Source: an uncultured Prevotellaceae bacterium (GTDB lineage: Bacteria; Bacteroidota; Bacteroidia; Bacteroidales; Bacteroidaceae). From it: 64,000 bases of DNA. Made by a program: the position numbers and the translations under genes. The notes below the pieces were generated by a model. The model had not been told where the DNA came from. It saw nothing but the letters and a program-made list of their open reading frames with translations, and searched no databases. Location: assembly GCA_946410305.1 (NCBI GenBank), contig CAMJZV010000001.1, positions 248,001-312,000 of the forward strand, read 5' to 3'. Shown here one piece after another: positions 27,687 to 43,140 of the stretch. The first letter of the stretch is position 1. Every line of letters starts with the position of its first letter.

Positions 27687-29426
27687 ATGAGAAAAATCAC
27701 CATTATCCTATTAGGTCTATTAGTTAGGGGCGCATCAGCATATGCGTCCCTATCGGACTTTTATATAACGCCCGACTCCTCTCTGACAGAAACCATACAG
27801 AAGGCCCGTGAAGCCAAGAGGTTAGGACAGACAACGGCTGTGACGATTCACCTGAGTGCAGGCACCTATCAGCTCTATGAGCCGTTACGATTACGCCCGG
27901 AGGACAGTGGACTGACTATTCAAGGAGAGAATGCCGTCATCAGCGGCGGTATGGAGATCAAGAACTGGAGGAAAGAAGGCAAGTTCCTGGTAGCTGACGT
28001 TCCCGACTTCAACGGTCGCCCCATCGATTTCCGCCAGTTATGGGTCAACGGCAGGAAGGCGGTAAGAGCCCGTGATGTGAGTGATTTTGAAAAGATGCAC
28101 CGCATCATGACCTACGACAAGAAAAAACAAGTATTGTGGGTACCCAAGAAGGCGGTTGTCAATATTTTGAAGGCTCCATATGCAGAAATGGTCCTCCATG
28201 AGATGTGGTGTACCTCCAACTTGCGCATCAAGAGTATCACCGTACAAGGCGACTCTGCTGCCATACGCTTCCACAACCCAGAGGCAAACCTACAGTTCAA
28301 ACACCCCTGGCCCTCCCCCATGACTCCCAATACTGGGCATCCGTCACCATTCTATCTGACAAACGCCAAGGAACTGCTTGACGAACCGGGGGAATGGTAT
28401 CATGATATCCGTGAGCATAAGCTCTACTATAAGCCTCGTGACGGTGAGACCATCCGCGAGGCCGTCGTACCCGTACAGGAAACATTGCTGGAGTTTATCG
28501 GCTCTGCAGAGCGTCCCGTTCGCAACATCAACATCAAAGGGATTACCTTCAGTCATACTACCTGGATGCGGCCATCTGAGAAAGGACATGTGCCCTTGCA
28601 GGCTGGCATGTATCTGACAGAAGCCTATAAACTGCGTCCGCAGATTGACCGCCCCAACAACCACAAACTTGACAATCAGGGTTGGCTCGGACGGGCTGAT
28701 GCTGCCGTAGAACTACGATATACGGAGGATATTAATTTCGATGGCTGTCGCTTCGAACATCTTGGAGGCTCCGGCCTGGACTATGTTATTGCCTGTCGCC
28801 GTGGCACGACGACAAACTGCATTTTTACTGACATCGCCATGAACGGCTATGTTTGCGGTTCGTTCTCACCAGAGGGACTGGAGACGCATCTGCCCTATCA
28901 GCCTACCGACTTCCGTGAGGTATGTACAGGTCAGACCATTGAGCAGTCGGAGTTCTATAATGTTACCAATGAAGACTGGGGATGTGTAGCAATCGCAGCC
29001 GGTTATGTCAGTGGCATCACCATTGAGCATAACACCATCCATGATATCAGTTATACGGGAATATCATTAGGTTGGGGATGGAACCGTGACCTTGTCTGCA
29101 TGAAAGACAACAAGGTTCATGCGAACCTCATCTACGATTATGCCCAACACATGTACGACTGTGCTGGCATCTATACCCTCGGTAATCAGCCCGGCACTGT
29201 CATCTCAGAGAATGTAGTGCGCGACATTGCTAAACCGAGTTATGTACACGACCCGAATCATTGGTTCTATCTCTATACAGACGAAGGGTCTTCCAACATC
29301 ATCATCCGTGAGAACTGGACTCCTGAGGAGAAATACCTCCAGAATGCCAACGGTCCCGGCAATATCTGGGAGAATAATGGACCACAGGTAAACGAACAGA
29401 TCAAGAACAATGCAGGAAAGAAATAA
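27687..29426 (+). CDS. GH141-like right-handed beta-helix protein
   Basis: This exported protein of 579 residues has a signal peptide ending ASAYA. It forms a right-handed parallel beta-helix typical of GH141 and related families: a start of the type ITPDSSLTETIQKARE, LHLSAGTY-like strands, and the insertion DEPGEWYHDIREHKLYYKP near residue 235. Later turns carry NEDWGCVAIAAGYV, SYTGISLGWGW and DCAGIYTLGNQPGT. GH141 includes an alpha-L-fucosidase acting on RG-II, as I recall, and xylanases. A palindrome lies within the signal peptide codons (27726-27751). The 3' end overlaps the next gene by 17 bases. A longer paralogue of the protein at 59478. Confidence 0.8.
   Translation: MRKITIILLGLLVRGASAYASLSDFYITPDSSLTETIQKAREAKRLGQTTAVTIHLSAGTYQLYEPLRLRPEDSGLTIQGENAVISGGMEIKNWRKEGKFLVADVPDFNGRPIDFRQLWVNGRKAVRARDVSDFEKMHRIMTYDKKKQVLWVPKKAVVNILKAPYAEMVLHEMWCTSNLRIKSITVQGDSAAIRFHNPEANLQFKHPWPSPMTPNTGHPSPFYLTNAKELLDEPGEWYHDIREHKLYYKPRDGETIREAVVPVQETLLEFIGSAERPVRNINIKGITFSHTTWMRPSEKGHVPLQAGMYLTEAYKLRPQIDRPNNHKLDNQGWLGRADAAVELRYTEDINFDGCRFEHLGGSGLDYVIACRRGTTTNCIFTDIAMNGYVCGSFSPEGLETHLPYQPTDFREVCTGQTIEQSEFYNVTNEDWGCVAIAAGYVSGITIEHNTIHDISYTGISLGWGWNRDLVCMKDNKVHANLIYDYAQHMYDCAGIYTLGNQPGTVISENVVRDIAKPSYVHDPNHWFYLYTDEGSSNIIIRENWTPEEKYLQNANGPGNIWENNGPQVNEQIKNNAGKK
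27726..27751. repeat. Palindrome in signal-peptide codons
   Basis: AGGGGCGCAT and ATGCGTCCCT (10-base arms, one G-T pair) flank a 6-base centre, in frame, and encode R-G-A-S-A-Y-A-S of the beta-helix protein at the signal peptidase region. Confidence 0.6.
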
Positions 29427-31437
29427 AGCAACGTGGATATGGTACCCTGGCGATTTTGAAATTTGGCTGGGGAATATCTTCAATAACCGCCGTACGGAAC
29501 GGGGGGCAATGTTTCCTCCGTTCTGGAAACAGGACTCACACTACGTGACAGTGGAGTTCTCTCACGAGTTTAATCTCGAATATGAGGAAACAATTACCAT
29601 TGCCTGTGAGGGACAGTTCAACCTCGCCCTCGACGGAAAACTGCAGTTTGGAATGCCCAAGACGTTTGTGGTGCCTGCAGGCAAACACAAACTGAATCTT
29701 AAGGTATGGAATCAAGAAACTCCCCCTGCCCTATTCATCGAAGGCGAAACCATCCATACGGATTCTACTTGGCTTGCCACCTATGAGGATAAAATATGGA
29801 TTGACGAGAATGGAATTGCCCACGGTTCTGGCATCTACGTATCTGCCGCCTCCTGGAATTTCGACAGCATAGAAACACCACCCTCACAATACCGGTTGGA
29901 GCGGAAGGAACAACGTCCTGTATGTTGCTATGACATAGCGACAAACGGGAAACTCCATGACTTCGGACGGGAGACTTTCGGTTACCTAAAAATCAAAAAC
30001 CTCCAAGGCACACTCCACATCTATTACGGCGAAAGCCGCGAGGAAGCCCTCGACAAGGAGCATTGCGAAACACTCGACGTGCTCTCTCCACTTACTTCTT
30101 CCCTCTCCAGTAAGGCTTTCCGTTTCGTTTATATTGAGACAGAAGAAGGAACCACCTATGACGAGGTTCTAATGGACTACGAATATGCCCCCTTCGATGA
30201 GCAGCGCTCAGGCTCCTTCCGATGCAATGACGAGGAGATTAACAAAATCTGGAAGGTGGCAGCTTATACCATGGACCTCACCACCCGTGAGTTCTTTATG
30301 GATGGTATCAAGCGTGACCGTTGGACGTGGAGTGGTGATGCCATCCAGTCGTATCTGATGAACTACTACCTCCGCTTCGACACAGAATGTGTCAAGCGCA
30401 CCATCCGCCAGTTGCGTGGAAAGGATCCTGTTACGGCCCATGTCAATACCATCATGGACTATACGTTCTATTGGTTTAAGTCCATCCACGACTACTACCT
30501 GTATACTGCCGACAAGGACTTCGTTCAGGAAATGTGGCCGCGTATGGTGACACTGATGGAGTATGTCAAAAGACGCCTGAACAAGGACGGCATGGCAGAG
30601 GGACAACCCGACGACTGGATATTCGTAGACTGGGTAGATTTCCCCATGCACAAACGCGGGACGCTATGTTTCGAGCAGATTCTGCTCATGAAGGCAATGG
30701 AGACGATGGCACTATGTGCCAAGCTATTGGGTATCAACAAGAGCGACTATCGCGTAAAGGCCGAAGAGCTGCGCAACAAGATCAAGCAGACTTTCTGGAA
30801 CTATGAGCAGAAGGCATACTATCATGCCATTGAGGACGGAAAGATGAACAAGCAGATTACCAAGTTCCCCAATATGTTTGCCATCCTCTATGGTCTGGCC
30901 TATGAAGAAGAACGTCGTGAAATCATGCAAAGCGTCATGCTCAACCCAAATATCGACCCCATCACGACGCCCTATATGCGTTTCTACGAACTGGAGACAC
31001 TCTGCATAGACGGTTTGCAGACTCAAGTGCTACAGGAGATACGCGACTACTGGGGTGGTATGCTTCGTGAGGGGGCGACCTCGTTTTGGGAGAAATACAA
31101 TCCCGAAGAGACTGGTACACAACACCTTGCCATGTACGGAAGACCCTACGGAAAGAGTCTCTGTCATGCCTGGGGAGCCAGCCCGATTTACCTGATCGGC
31201 AAGTATTACCTAGGGGTGCAACCTACCAAACCTGGCTATGAGGAGTATCTTGTGAAGCCTGCCTTGGGAGACTTACAATGGATGGAAGGTGATGTCCCGA
31301 CTCCTTTTGGTAAGATACATGTGACGATGAACCAACAAGAGGTTACCATCTATAGTGACGGTGGAAAAGGAACCCTAGTCATTGGAGAGAAAGCAATAGA
31401 GATTCCAGCAAAACAAGAAATAAGAATAGGTCTATGA
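29410..31437 (+). CDS. GH78-type alpha-L-rhamnosidase without signal peptide
   Basis: This 675-residue protein of the GH78 alpha-L-rhamnosidase type starts directly with TWIWYPGDFEIWLG, with no signal peptide, so it is probably cytoplasmic. The start at 29410 lies 17 bases inside the previous gene, and there is no better start downstream. N-terminal beta-sandwich domains (to about 270) precede the (alpha/alpha)6 domain with FFMDGIKRDRWTWSGD (about 290), the place of the family's catalytic D-R-E region, and FWEKYNPEETGTQH further on. A serine/leucine-rich stretch (LSPLTSSLSSK) near residue 225 is a decayed form of the heptamer repeat peptide. It shares a 4-base overlap with the next gene. It would trim rhamnose from imported oligosaccharides. 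Confidence 0.87.
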   Translation: MQERNKATWIWYPGDFEIWLGNIFNNRRTERGAMFPPFWKQDSHYVTVEFSHEFNLEYEETITIACEGQFNLALDGKLQFGMPKTFVVPAGKHKLNLKVWNQETPPALFIEGETIHTDSTWLATYEDKIWIDENGIAHGSGIYVSAASWNFDSIETPPSQYRLERKEQRPVCCYDIATNGKLHDFGRETFGYLKIKNLQGTLHIYYGESREEALDKEHCETLDVLSPLTSSLSSKAFRFVYIETEEGTTYDEVLMDYEYAPFDEQRSGSFRCNDEEINKIWKVAAYTMDLTTREFFMDGIKRDRWTWSGDAIQSYLMNYYLRFDTECVKRTIRQLRGKDPVTAHVNTIMDYTFYWFKSIHDYYLYTADKDFVQEMWPRMVTLMEYVKRRLNKDGMAEGQPDDWIFVDWVDFPMHKRGTLCFEQILLMKAMETMALCAKLLGINKSDYRVKAEELRNKIKQTFWNYEQKAYYHAIEDGKMNKQITKFPNMFAILYGLAYEEERREIMQSVMLNPNIDPITTPYMRFYELETLCIDGLQTQVLQEIRDYWGGMLREGATSFWEKYNPEETGTQHLAMYGRPYGKSLCHAWGASPIYLIGKYYLGVQPTKPGYEEYLVKPALGDLQWMEGDVPTPFGKIHVTMNQQEVTIYSDGGKGTLVIGEKAIEIPAKQEIRIGL

Positions 31438-34040
31438 TGAAGAAACTGATATTCGCACTGTGCTTATTGAATACGCCATTTACCTATGCAAAGGTAAAAG
31501 TCAAGAACGTAAGTCCGCAGACCAACTATGCCGCCAGTCTGTTGACAGGCAAGGAAGGTCAGTTCAATGTGTCTGTTGAAGTGGCTGACAACGGTGAGGC
31601 AGAAGGATTCACACTTCTCAGAAAAGACAAGCATGTCCGTGTTATCGGTAACGATGGTGCTGGTACGATTTATGGAGTCAACAAATTATTAGAACTATTA
31701 CAGGAAGACCCCACACTCAGCAACCTGACCACACAGAGTGAGGTGCCACAGATGAAACTGCGCGGAGCCTGTGTGGGACTCCAGAAGACGGTCTACCTTC
31801 CTGGTCATCGTGTCTACGAATATCCTTATACCCCCGAGAACTTCCCTTGGTTCTATGACAAGACTTTGTGGATCAAGTATCTGGATTTACTTGCAGAGAA
31901 CAATATGAATACTGTCTATCTCTGGAACGGCCATCCTTTCGCCTCCCTGGTGAAACTCAAAGACTATCCCTTTGCGCCAGAGGTGGATGATGAGACGATG
32001 CAGAAGAACCAAGAAATGTTCGGATTTCTCGTTGACGAGGCAGACCGACGCGGTATCCGTGTCATCCAGATGTTCTATAATATCATCCTTAGCAAACCAT
32101 TTGCTGACCACTACGGATTGAAGACACAGGATCGTAACCGTCCTATCACCCCGCTGATTGCCGACTATACGCGTAAGTCTATCGCTGCCTTCATCGAGAA
32201 ATACCCGAAGGTGGGATTTCTGATCTGTCTCGGGGAGGCGATGTCTGGTATTGACAATGACATCAAATGGATGACGGAAACGGTGATTCCCGGTATCAAA
32301 GACGGTCTGAAAGCATCAGGACGGACGGATCTCCCACCGATCATTCTTCGTAACCACGACACCGACGGTCCTGCCGTGCTAAAGGCCTCCCTTCCACTCT
32401 ATCCGAACATCTACACGATGAACAAATATACAGGAGAGTCGTTGACGACCTATGAGCCAGGTGGTCCATGGGGTGAGACACATCGTATGCTTGCCGCTGC
32501 AGCACCGATTCATATAGATAATGTACATATCCTCGCCAACCTGGAGCCGTGGCGGTGGTCATCACCAGCCTTTACCCAGAAAGCCGTACAGGCGATGCAT
32601 CGTGTGCATCATTCGAAGGGACTGCATCTCTATCCACAGGCCTCCTATTGGGACTGGCCCTATACAGCAGATAAGTTACCCAACGGAGAACGCTTGTTAC
32701 AGATTGACCGCGACTGGATGTGGTATAAGGCATGGGGCCGCTATGCATGGAGTGACCAGCGTGGCGATGACAAAGCATACTGGAAACGGCTGTTGGCTGA
32801 TTATTATGGCATCAGTAAGGAGGCCGCAGAGCATCTGTTGAATGCTTACGATGAGTCGGGCGAGATTGCCCCCAAACTACTCCGTCGCTTCGGTATTACG
32901 GAAGGTAACCGTCAGACGTTGCTCTTGGGTATGACAATGGGTGAACTGGTGAATCCTTATAAGTATACCATCTATCCCGGCTTCTACGAGAGTTGCGGAC
33001 CTCAAGGTGAGAAACTCATCGAGTATGTTGAAAAAGAATGGAAACACGAACAGCATGTGGGTGAACTGCCGTTGGACATTGCCATGCAATGTGTCACCCA
33101 TGGTGAACTGGCATGTTCAGCAATCTCAAAAGTTGCTCCCCTTCCTACTCGCCACCAAAAAGAATTCCAGCGTCTGGGTATAGATTTGCAATGTTACCGA
33201 TTATTTGCCCAATCCTTCTATTATAAAGTATTGGCTGCACAGCAGGTGTTGAACTACAAATGGTCAAAGGACATCAACTGGCTCGACCGTGCCGTTCCGC
33301 TATTAGAAATGAGTGTGGCAGCATGGCAACAATTGGCTCAAATCACAGACCTGACCTACCTCTATGCCAACTCGATGCAGACTGCCCAGCGTCGCATTCC
33401 TGTAGGAGGCGATGATGGTAAGATGAAGACGTGGAGCGAACTGGCTGTCGTCTATCAGGATGAACTGGATGCCTTAAAAACAAATATTGAGAAACTGAAG
33501 CACCCAGTGGCACAGACAGATGCCAATATACAGCCTGCCACTCCCGCACGAGTAAAGCTCTACAATCCCAACGCCCAACTCATAACATTAAAGAAGGGAG
33601 CTATCGTCTTCGAGAACCGTCCTGACACTCCTGTTGACTCCGTTGCTCCGGAACTAGTCGGCATGCGGGCACTCGTACTGAATCGTGACACGACACGCAT
33701 TGTAGGTACCACCATCGAATTTGAGAGCGACAAACCCGTGAAGTTACTCGTAGGTCTCTTCAAAGACGACGACCCCAAATGGGCTAAGGCTCCGAAACTG
33801 GAAATCGATGCCACAGGCAATGAGTACGGTCAAGCAGAGCCTCTGCTCACCAACGCCATCAGCATCGTACAGATGCCGAAGGTAAATATCCACCAATATA
33901 CGCTATCTGCTGGGCATCAGACACTCCATCTGCCCAAGGGTATCCTCATGGTGGCAGGTTTCACCCAGAGCGATATCAATCCCCGCGACTGTGGCCTTAA
34001 CGGACCCTCGAGCGAAGTCGATTGGCTATTCCAAAAGTAA
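31434..34040 (+). CDS. Alpha-glucuronidase-like exported glycosidase
   Basis: This exported protein of 868 residues has a signal peptide ending FTYAK. Residues of about 25-110 resemble the GH67/GH20-type N-terminal domain (GAGTIYGVNKLLELL). A TIM barrel follows (WIKYLDLLAENNMNTVYLW, then CLGEAMSGID with E268, and ILANLEPWRW with a second Glu near 371), and then a helical region and a C-terminal sandwich. The layout is like GH67/GH115 alpha-glucuronidases. GH138 alpha-galacturonidase, another RG-II family, is a possibility I cannot test by eye. It probably releases a uronic acid. It overlaps the GH78 gene by 4 bases and is followed by the GH137-like/GH2 fusion after 6 bases. The exact family is uncertain. 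Confidence 0.65.
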   Translation: MMKKLIFALCLLNTPFTYAKVKVKNVSPQTNYAASLLTGKEGQFNVSVEVADNGEAEGFTLLRKDKHVRVIGNDGAGTIYGVNKLLELLQEDPTLSNLTTQSEVPQMKLRGACVGLQKTVYLPGHRVYEYPYTPENFPWFYDKTLWIKYLDLLAENNMNTVYLWNGHPFASLVKLKDYPFAPEVDDETMQKNQEMFGFLVDEADRRGIRVIQMFYNIILSKPFADHYGLKTQDRNRPITPLIADYTRKSIAAFIEKYPKVGFLICLGEAMSGIDNDIKWMTETVIPGIKDGLKASGRTDLPPIILRNHDTDGPAVLKASLPLYPNIYTMNKYTGESLTTYEPGGPWGETHRMLAAAAPIHIDNVHILANLEPWRWSSPAFTQKAVQAMHRVHHSKGLHLYPQASYWDWPYTADKLPNGERLLQIDRDWMWYKAWGRYAWSDQRGDDKAYWKRLLADYYGISKEAAEHLLNAYDESGEIAPKLLRRFGITEGNRQTLLLGMTMGELVNPYKYTIYPGFYESCGPQGEKLIEYVEKEWKHEQHVGELPLDIAMQCVTHGELACSAISKVAPLPTRHQKEFQRLGIDLQCYRLFAQSFYYKVLAAQQVLNYKWSKDINWLDRAVPLLEMSVAAWQQLAQITDLTYLYANSMQTAQRRIPVGGDDGKMKTWSELAVVYQDELDALKTNIEKLKHPVAQTDANIQPATPARVKLYNPNAQLITLKKGAIVFENRPDTPVDSVAPELVGMRALVLNRDTTRIVGTTIEFESDKPVKLLVGLFKDDDPKWAKAPKLEIDATGNEYGQAEPLLTNAISIVQMPKVNIHQYTLSAGHQTLHLPKGILMVAGFTQSDINPRDCGLNGPSSEVDWLFQK

Positions 34041-34046
34041 ACACGT

Positions 34047-40588
<6,542 letters not shown>

Positions 40589-40594
40589 TCTTTA

Positions 40595-42112
40595 TTACTT
40601 CCTGCCAGTTTGATAAAGCCACGTGGCAAGGAAACCAACCAGGAAGATTACCGTGGTGCCCAGCACAATGGCGAGATAGGGATGCAGGTGCGGACCAGGC
40701 AGTGACCACATGGAGGCAAGGGATATCCAAGCGATGACCAGAATACCTGCCACACACCCTAAGAAAGCTCCCACGCGGTTGATTTTCTGGGGGATACATC
40801 CTAACAGGAATAGTCCCAACATACCGCCTGAGAAGATACTGGACAACGTCCACCACGCATCAATGATACTCTCGACAGAGAGCATCGCTATGGCGACGAC
40901 GGCACCTAACAGTCCTACGCCGAAACTACTCAACCTGACTATGGCCAGTTCCAGTTTCTGATGCTTGTGATGGTCTTTCGGGTCATGGTGACGAAGACGG
41001 TCAGCCACATAGCGTGCCTTCAGGAAGAAAGGACGCACATAATCGGTCAAGATAATCGTTGCCGCACTGGTCACACTAGTTGATACCGTACTCATTCCTG
41101 CCGCAAAGATAGAGGCAATCAAGAGACCTCGCAGACCTACGGGCAAGCCGTTGACGATAAAATACGGAAATACATAGTCGGGCTTACTGGCTATCTCCTC
41201 CGGCAAAGTAGCGACACCCACCGTATAATAGGAATACAACGCAGAACCTATCAGGAAGAACAAGGCTGACACAGGAATGAAAAGATAGCCGCCGAAGAGT
41301 GCCGAGAATTTCGCATCCTTATCGGTCTTTGCCGCATGATAGCGCTGTACATAGTTCTGGTCGATGCCATAGTTCTGTAGATTGATAAAGATACCATAGA
41401 TCAGACATACCCAGAACGTGGAGGTCGTCAGGTCTGAGGTAAAAGCTCCCAACGAAAACTTATTCCCTTCCGGTGAGTTGATGGCGAGTTCGAAAGTCTG
41501 CATCGGTCCTTCTGGCATAGAGAACATCAGGATGCCAAGGCACAATACAGCACCACCTATCAGGATAAACCCCTGAATGGCATCCGCCCAAATGACTGCC
41601 TTCAATCCTCCCAGCATCGAATAAATAATGATAGCGATCGATGTGGTGATAATCACTACATGTAGGTTCCAGCCCATGAGAATGTACATGGGGACAGCCA
41701 ACAGGTAGAGAATACTTCCCATACGAGCAATCTGGGTGAGCAGATAACATGCTGAGGCATAGAGACGTGCCCAAGCGCCGAATTTCTCTTCCAGGAAGGT
41801 ATAGGCAGATACAGACCCGCTATGGCGATAGAACGGTACAAAGTACTTGGCTGCAAAGTAACTGGCAATCGGGATGGACAAGGAGAAGACAAAGGCATTC
41901 CAGTTGGAAGCGAACGCCTTACCCGGATAACCGATATAACTGATACTCGACACATAGGTGGCGAAGATGGACATACCAACGACCCACCCTGGGATAGAAT
42001 GTCCTGCAGAGGTGAACTCATCGGCAGAGCTTCCCTTCTTGAAGAAAGAACAACCGAAGACCACCACGCCCAGTGTGAAGACGATAAAGATGATAAAATC
42101 TATCAGATGCAT
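40595..42112 (-). CDS. Sodium/solute symporter (SSS family)
   Basis: This is an inner membrane transporter of 505 residues with about 13-14 hydrophobic helices, belonging to the sodium:solute symporter family (SSS). Recognisable parts are the N-terminus DFIIFIVFTLGVVVFG, FATYVSSISYIGYPG in the helix-1 sodium-site region, YTFLEEKFG, and the GGLKAVIWADAIQ loop conserved in the family. Its start overlaps the aldolase gene by 10 bases on the same strand, so the two form one unit. It likely imports the sugar acid or monosaccharide that the aldolase pathway consumes. The C-terminal TWLYQTGRK is cytoplasmic. The substrate is unknown. Confidence 0.9.
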   Translation of the reverse strand: MHLIDFIIFIVFTLGVVVFGCSFFKKGSSADEFTSAGHSIPGWVVGMSIFATYVSSISYIGYPGKAFASNWNAFVFSLSIPIASYFAAKYFVPFYRHSGSVSAYTFLEEKFGAWARLYASACYLLTQIARMGSILYLLAVPMYILMGWNLHVVIITTSIAIIIYSMLGGLKAVIWADAIQGFILIGGAVLCLGILMFSMPEGPMQTFELAINSPEGNKFSLGAFTSDLTTSTFWVCLIYGIFINLQNYGIDQNYVQRYHAAKTDKDAKFSALFGGYLFIPVSALFFLIGSALYSYYTVGVATLPEEIASKPDYVFPYFIVNGLPVGLRGLLIASIFAAGMSTVSTSVTSAATIILTDYVRPFFLKARYVADRLRHHDPKDHHKHQKLELAIVRLSSFGVGLLGAVVAIAMLSVESIIDAWWTLSSIFSGGMLGLFLLGCIPQKINRVGAFLGCVAGILVIAWISLASMWSLPGPHLHPYLAIVLGTTVIFLVGFLATWLYQTGRK

Positions 42113-43035
42113 AGCTTTCCGTCTTTGATTGGTAAGGCGGCCAATGCCTGACGGATCTTCTCGCGCTCAGGCTCCTCAAACTTATAGAATGGCGAAGCGA
42201 CAAAGTCATCCTTGATGATGCCCAACAGGGATAATGCACATTTCAATCCCTTCAGGTAACTGGAACCATGTTTTCCAACCGTATAGATAGAGGTGGATAT
42301 CTGCATGATATACTGCTGCAACTCTAAGATTCTCTCGATGTCACGACGGACAGCGGCATCATACATAGACACATAGAGTTCCGGAAACATATTGGCACCA
42401 CCATTGATACCACCATGACCACCCAGCAACACACATTCTCCCGTAATCTCCTCGGGGCCTACCAACATTGCAAAGTCAGGACGTTCCTTCATCTTATACA
42501 TCACAGACTGGAAATAGACCGCATTGGCGGAAGAGTCCTTGAAACCGATGACCTGCGGATTCTGGGCGATACGACGAACGGTATCAGGAGCAAAACTGAC
42601 CTTCACATGACTTGGCATGTTATACAGGAAGACGGGTAATGGCAACTGGGGAACCAACTCCTCATAGAACTGGGCGAGTTCGGGCTGTCCCGTGGCAAAA
42701 TAATACGGAGGTGCGGATACCACACCATCAGCACCACAATCAGCAGCAACACCGGCAAGACGGATGCTCTCCACCATACTGGTATCTGTCACACATACTA
42801 ACAAGGGCAAACGACCGTTGTTGATACGTGCCGACTCACGAATCATCTGTTGACGTACACCATAACTGAGGCTCTGTTCCTCACCTGTCGTACCGAGGAT
42901 GAACAGTCCATGGACACCACCTGCTATCAGGTGCTCTATCAGTTTCTCAAGACTTTCCACATCCAATGTCTCATTGTCCTTCAGTGGAGTTACTAAAGGC
43001 GGAATTATTCCGCATAAGGGTTTACTTTTAAGCAT
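42103..43035 (-). CDS. DapA/NanA-family pyruvate aldolase
   Basis: This cytoplasmic class I aldolase of 310 residues belongs to the dihydrodipicolinate synthase / N-acetylneuraminate lyase family. The Schiff-base Lys166 (IGFKDSS), catalytic Tyr138 (FLYNMPSH) and the T49-T50-G-E loop are all present. Family members split or make 2-keto-3-deoxy acids through pyruvate. The housekeeping dapA product is normally about 290-300 residues and not coupled to a transporter. Here the gene is followed by a sodium symporter and surrounded by glycosidases, which favours a sugar-acid substrate such as Kdo, Dha, KDG or N-acetylneuraminate. It is transcribed away from the GH2 gene at 43141, with a 105-base intergenic region holding no clear consensus promoter. 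Confidence 0.87.
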   Translation of the reverse strand: MLKSKPLCGIIPPLVTPLKDNETLDVESLEKLIEHLIAGGVHGLFILGTTGEEQSLSYGVRQQMIRESARINNGRLPLLVCVTDTSMVESIRLAGVAADCGADGVVSAPPYYFATGQPELAQFYEELVPQLPLPVFLYNMPSHVKVSFAPDTVRRIAQNPQVIGFKDSSANAVYFQSVMYKMKERPDFAMLVGPEEITGECVLLGGHGGINGGANMFPELYVSMYDAAVRRDIERILELQQYIMQISTSIYTVGKHGSSYLKGLKCALSLLGIIKDDFVASPFYKFEEPEREKIRQALAALPIKDGKLCI

Positions 43036-43140
43036 AATTTTAGTATTGATTTTCTATTAAGACGAAGAATATGGCCTTTTGTAATGATTATCGGGTACAA
43101 AAGCCATCTTAGAGAGTCATTATTTTAAATAATGATTTTT

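Noticed and set aside
42103..43035. Housekeeping dihydrodipicolinate synthase (dapA)
   Set aside because: Translationally coupled to a sodium symporter within a glycosidase locus; a sugar-acid aldolase is more likely, though not proven.
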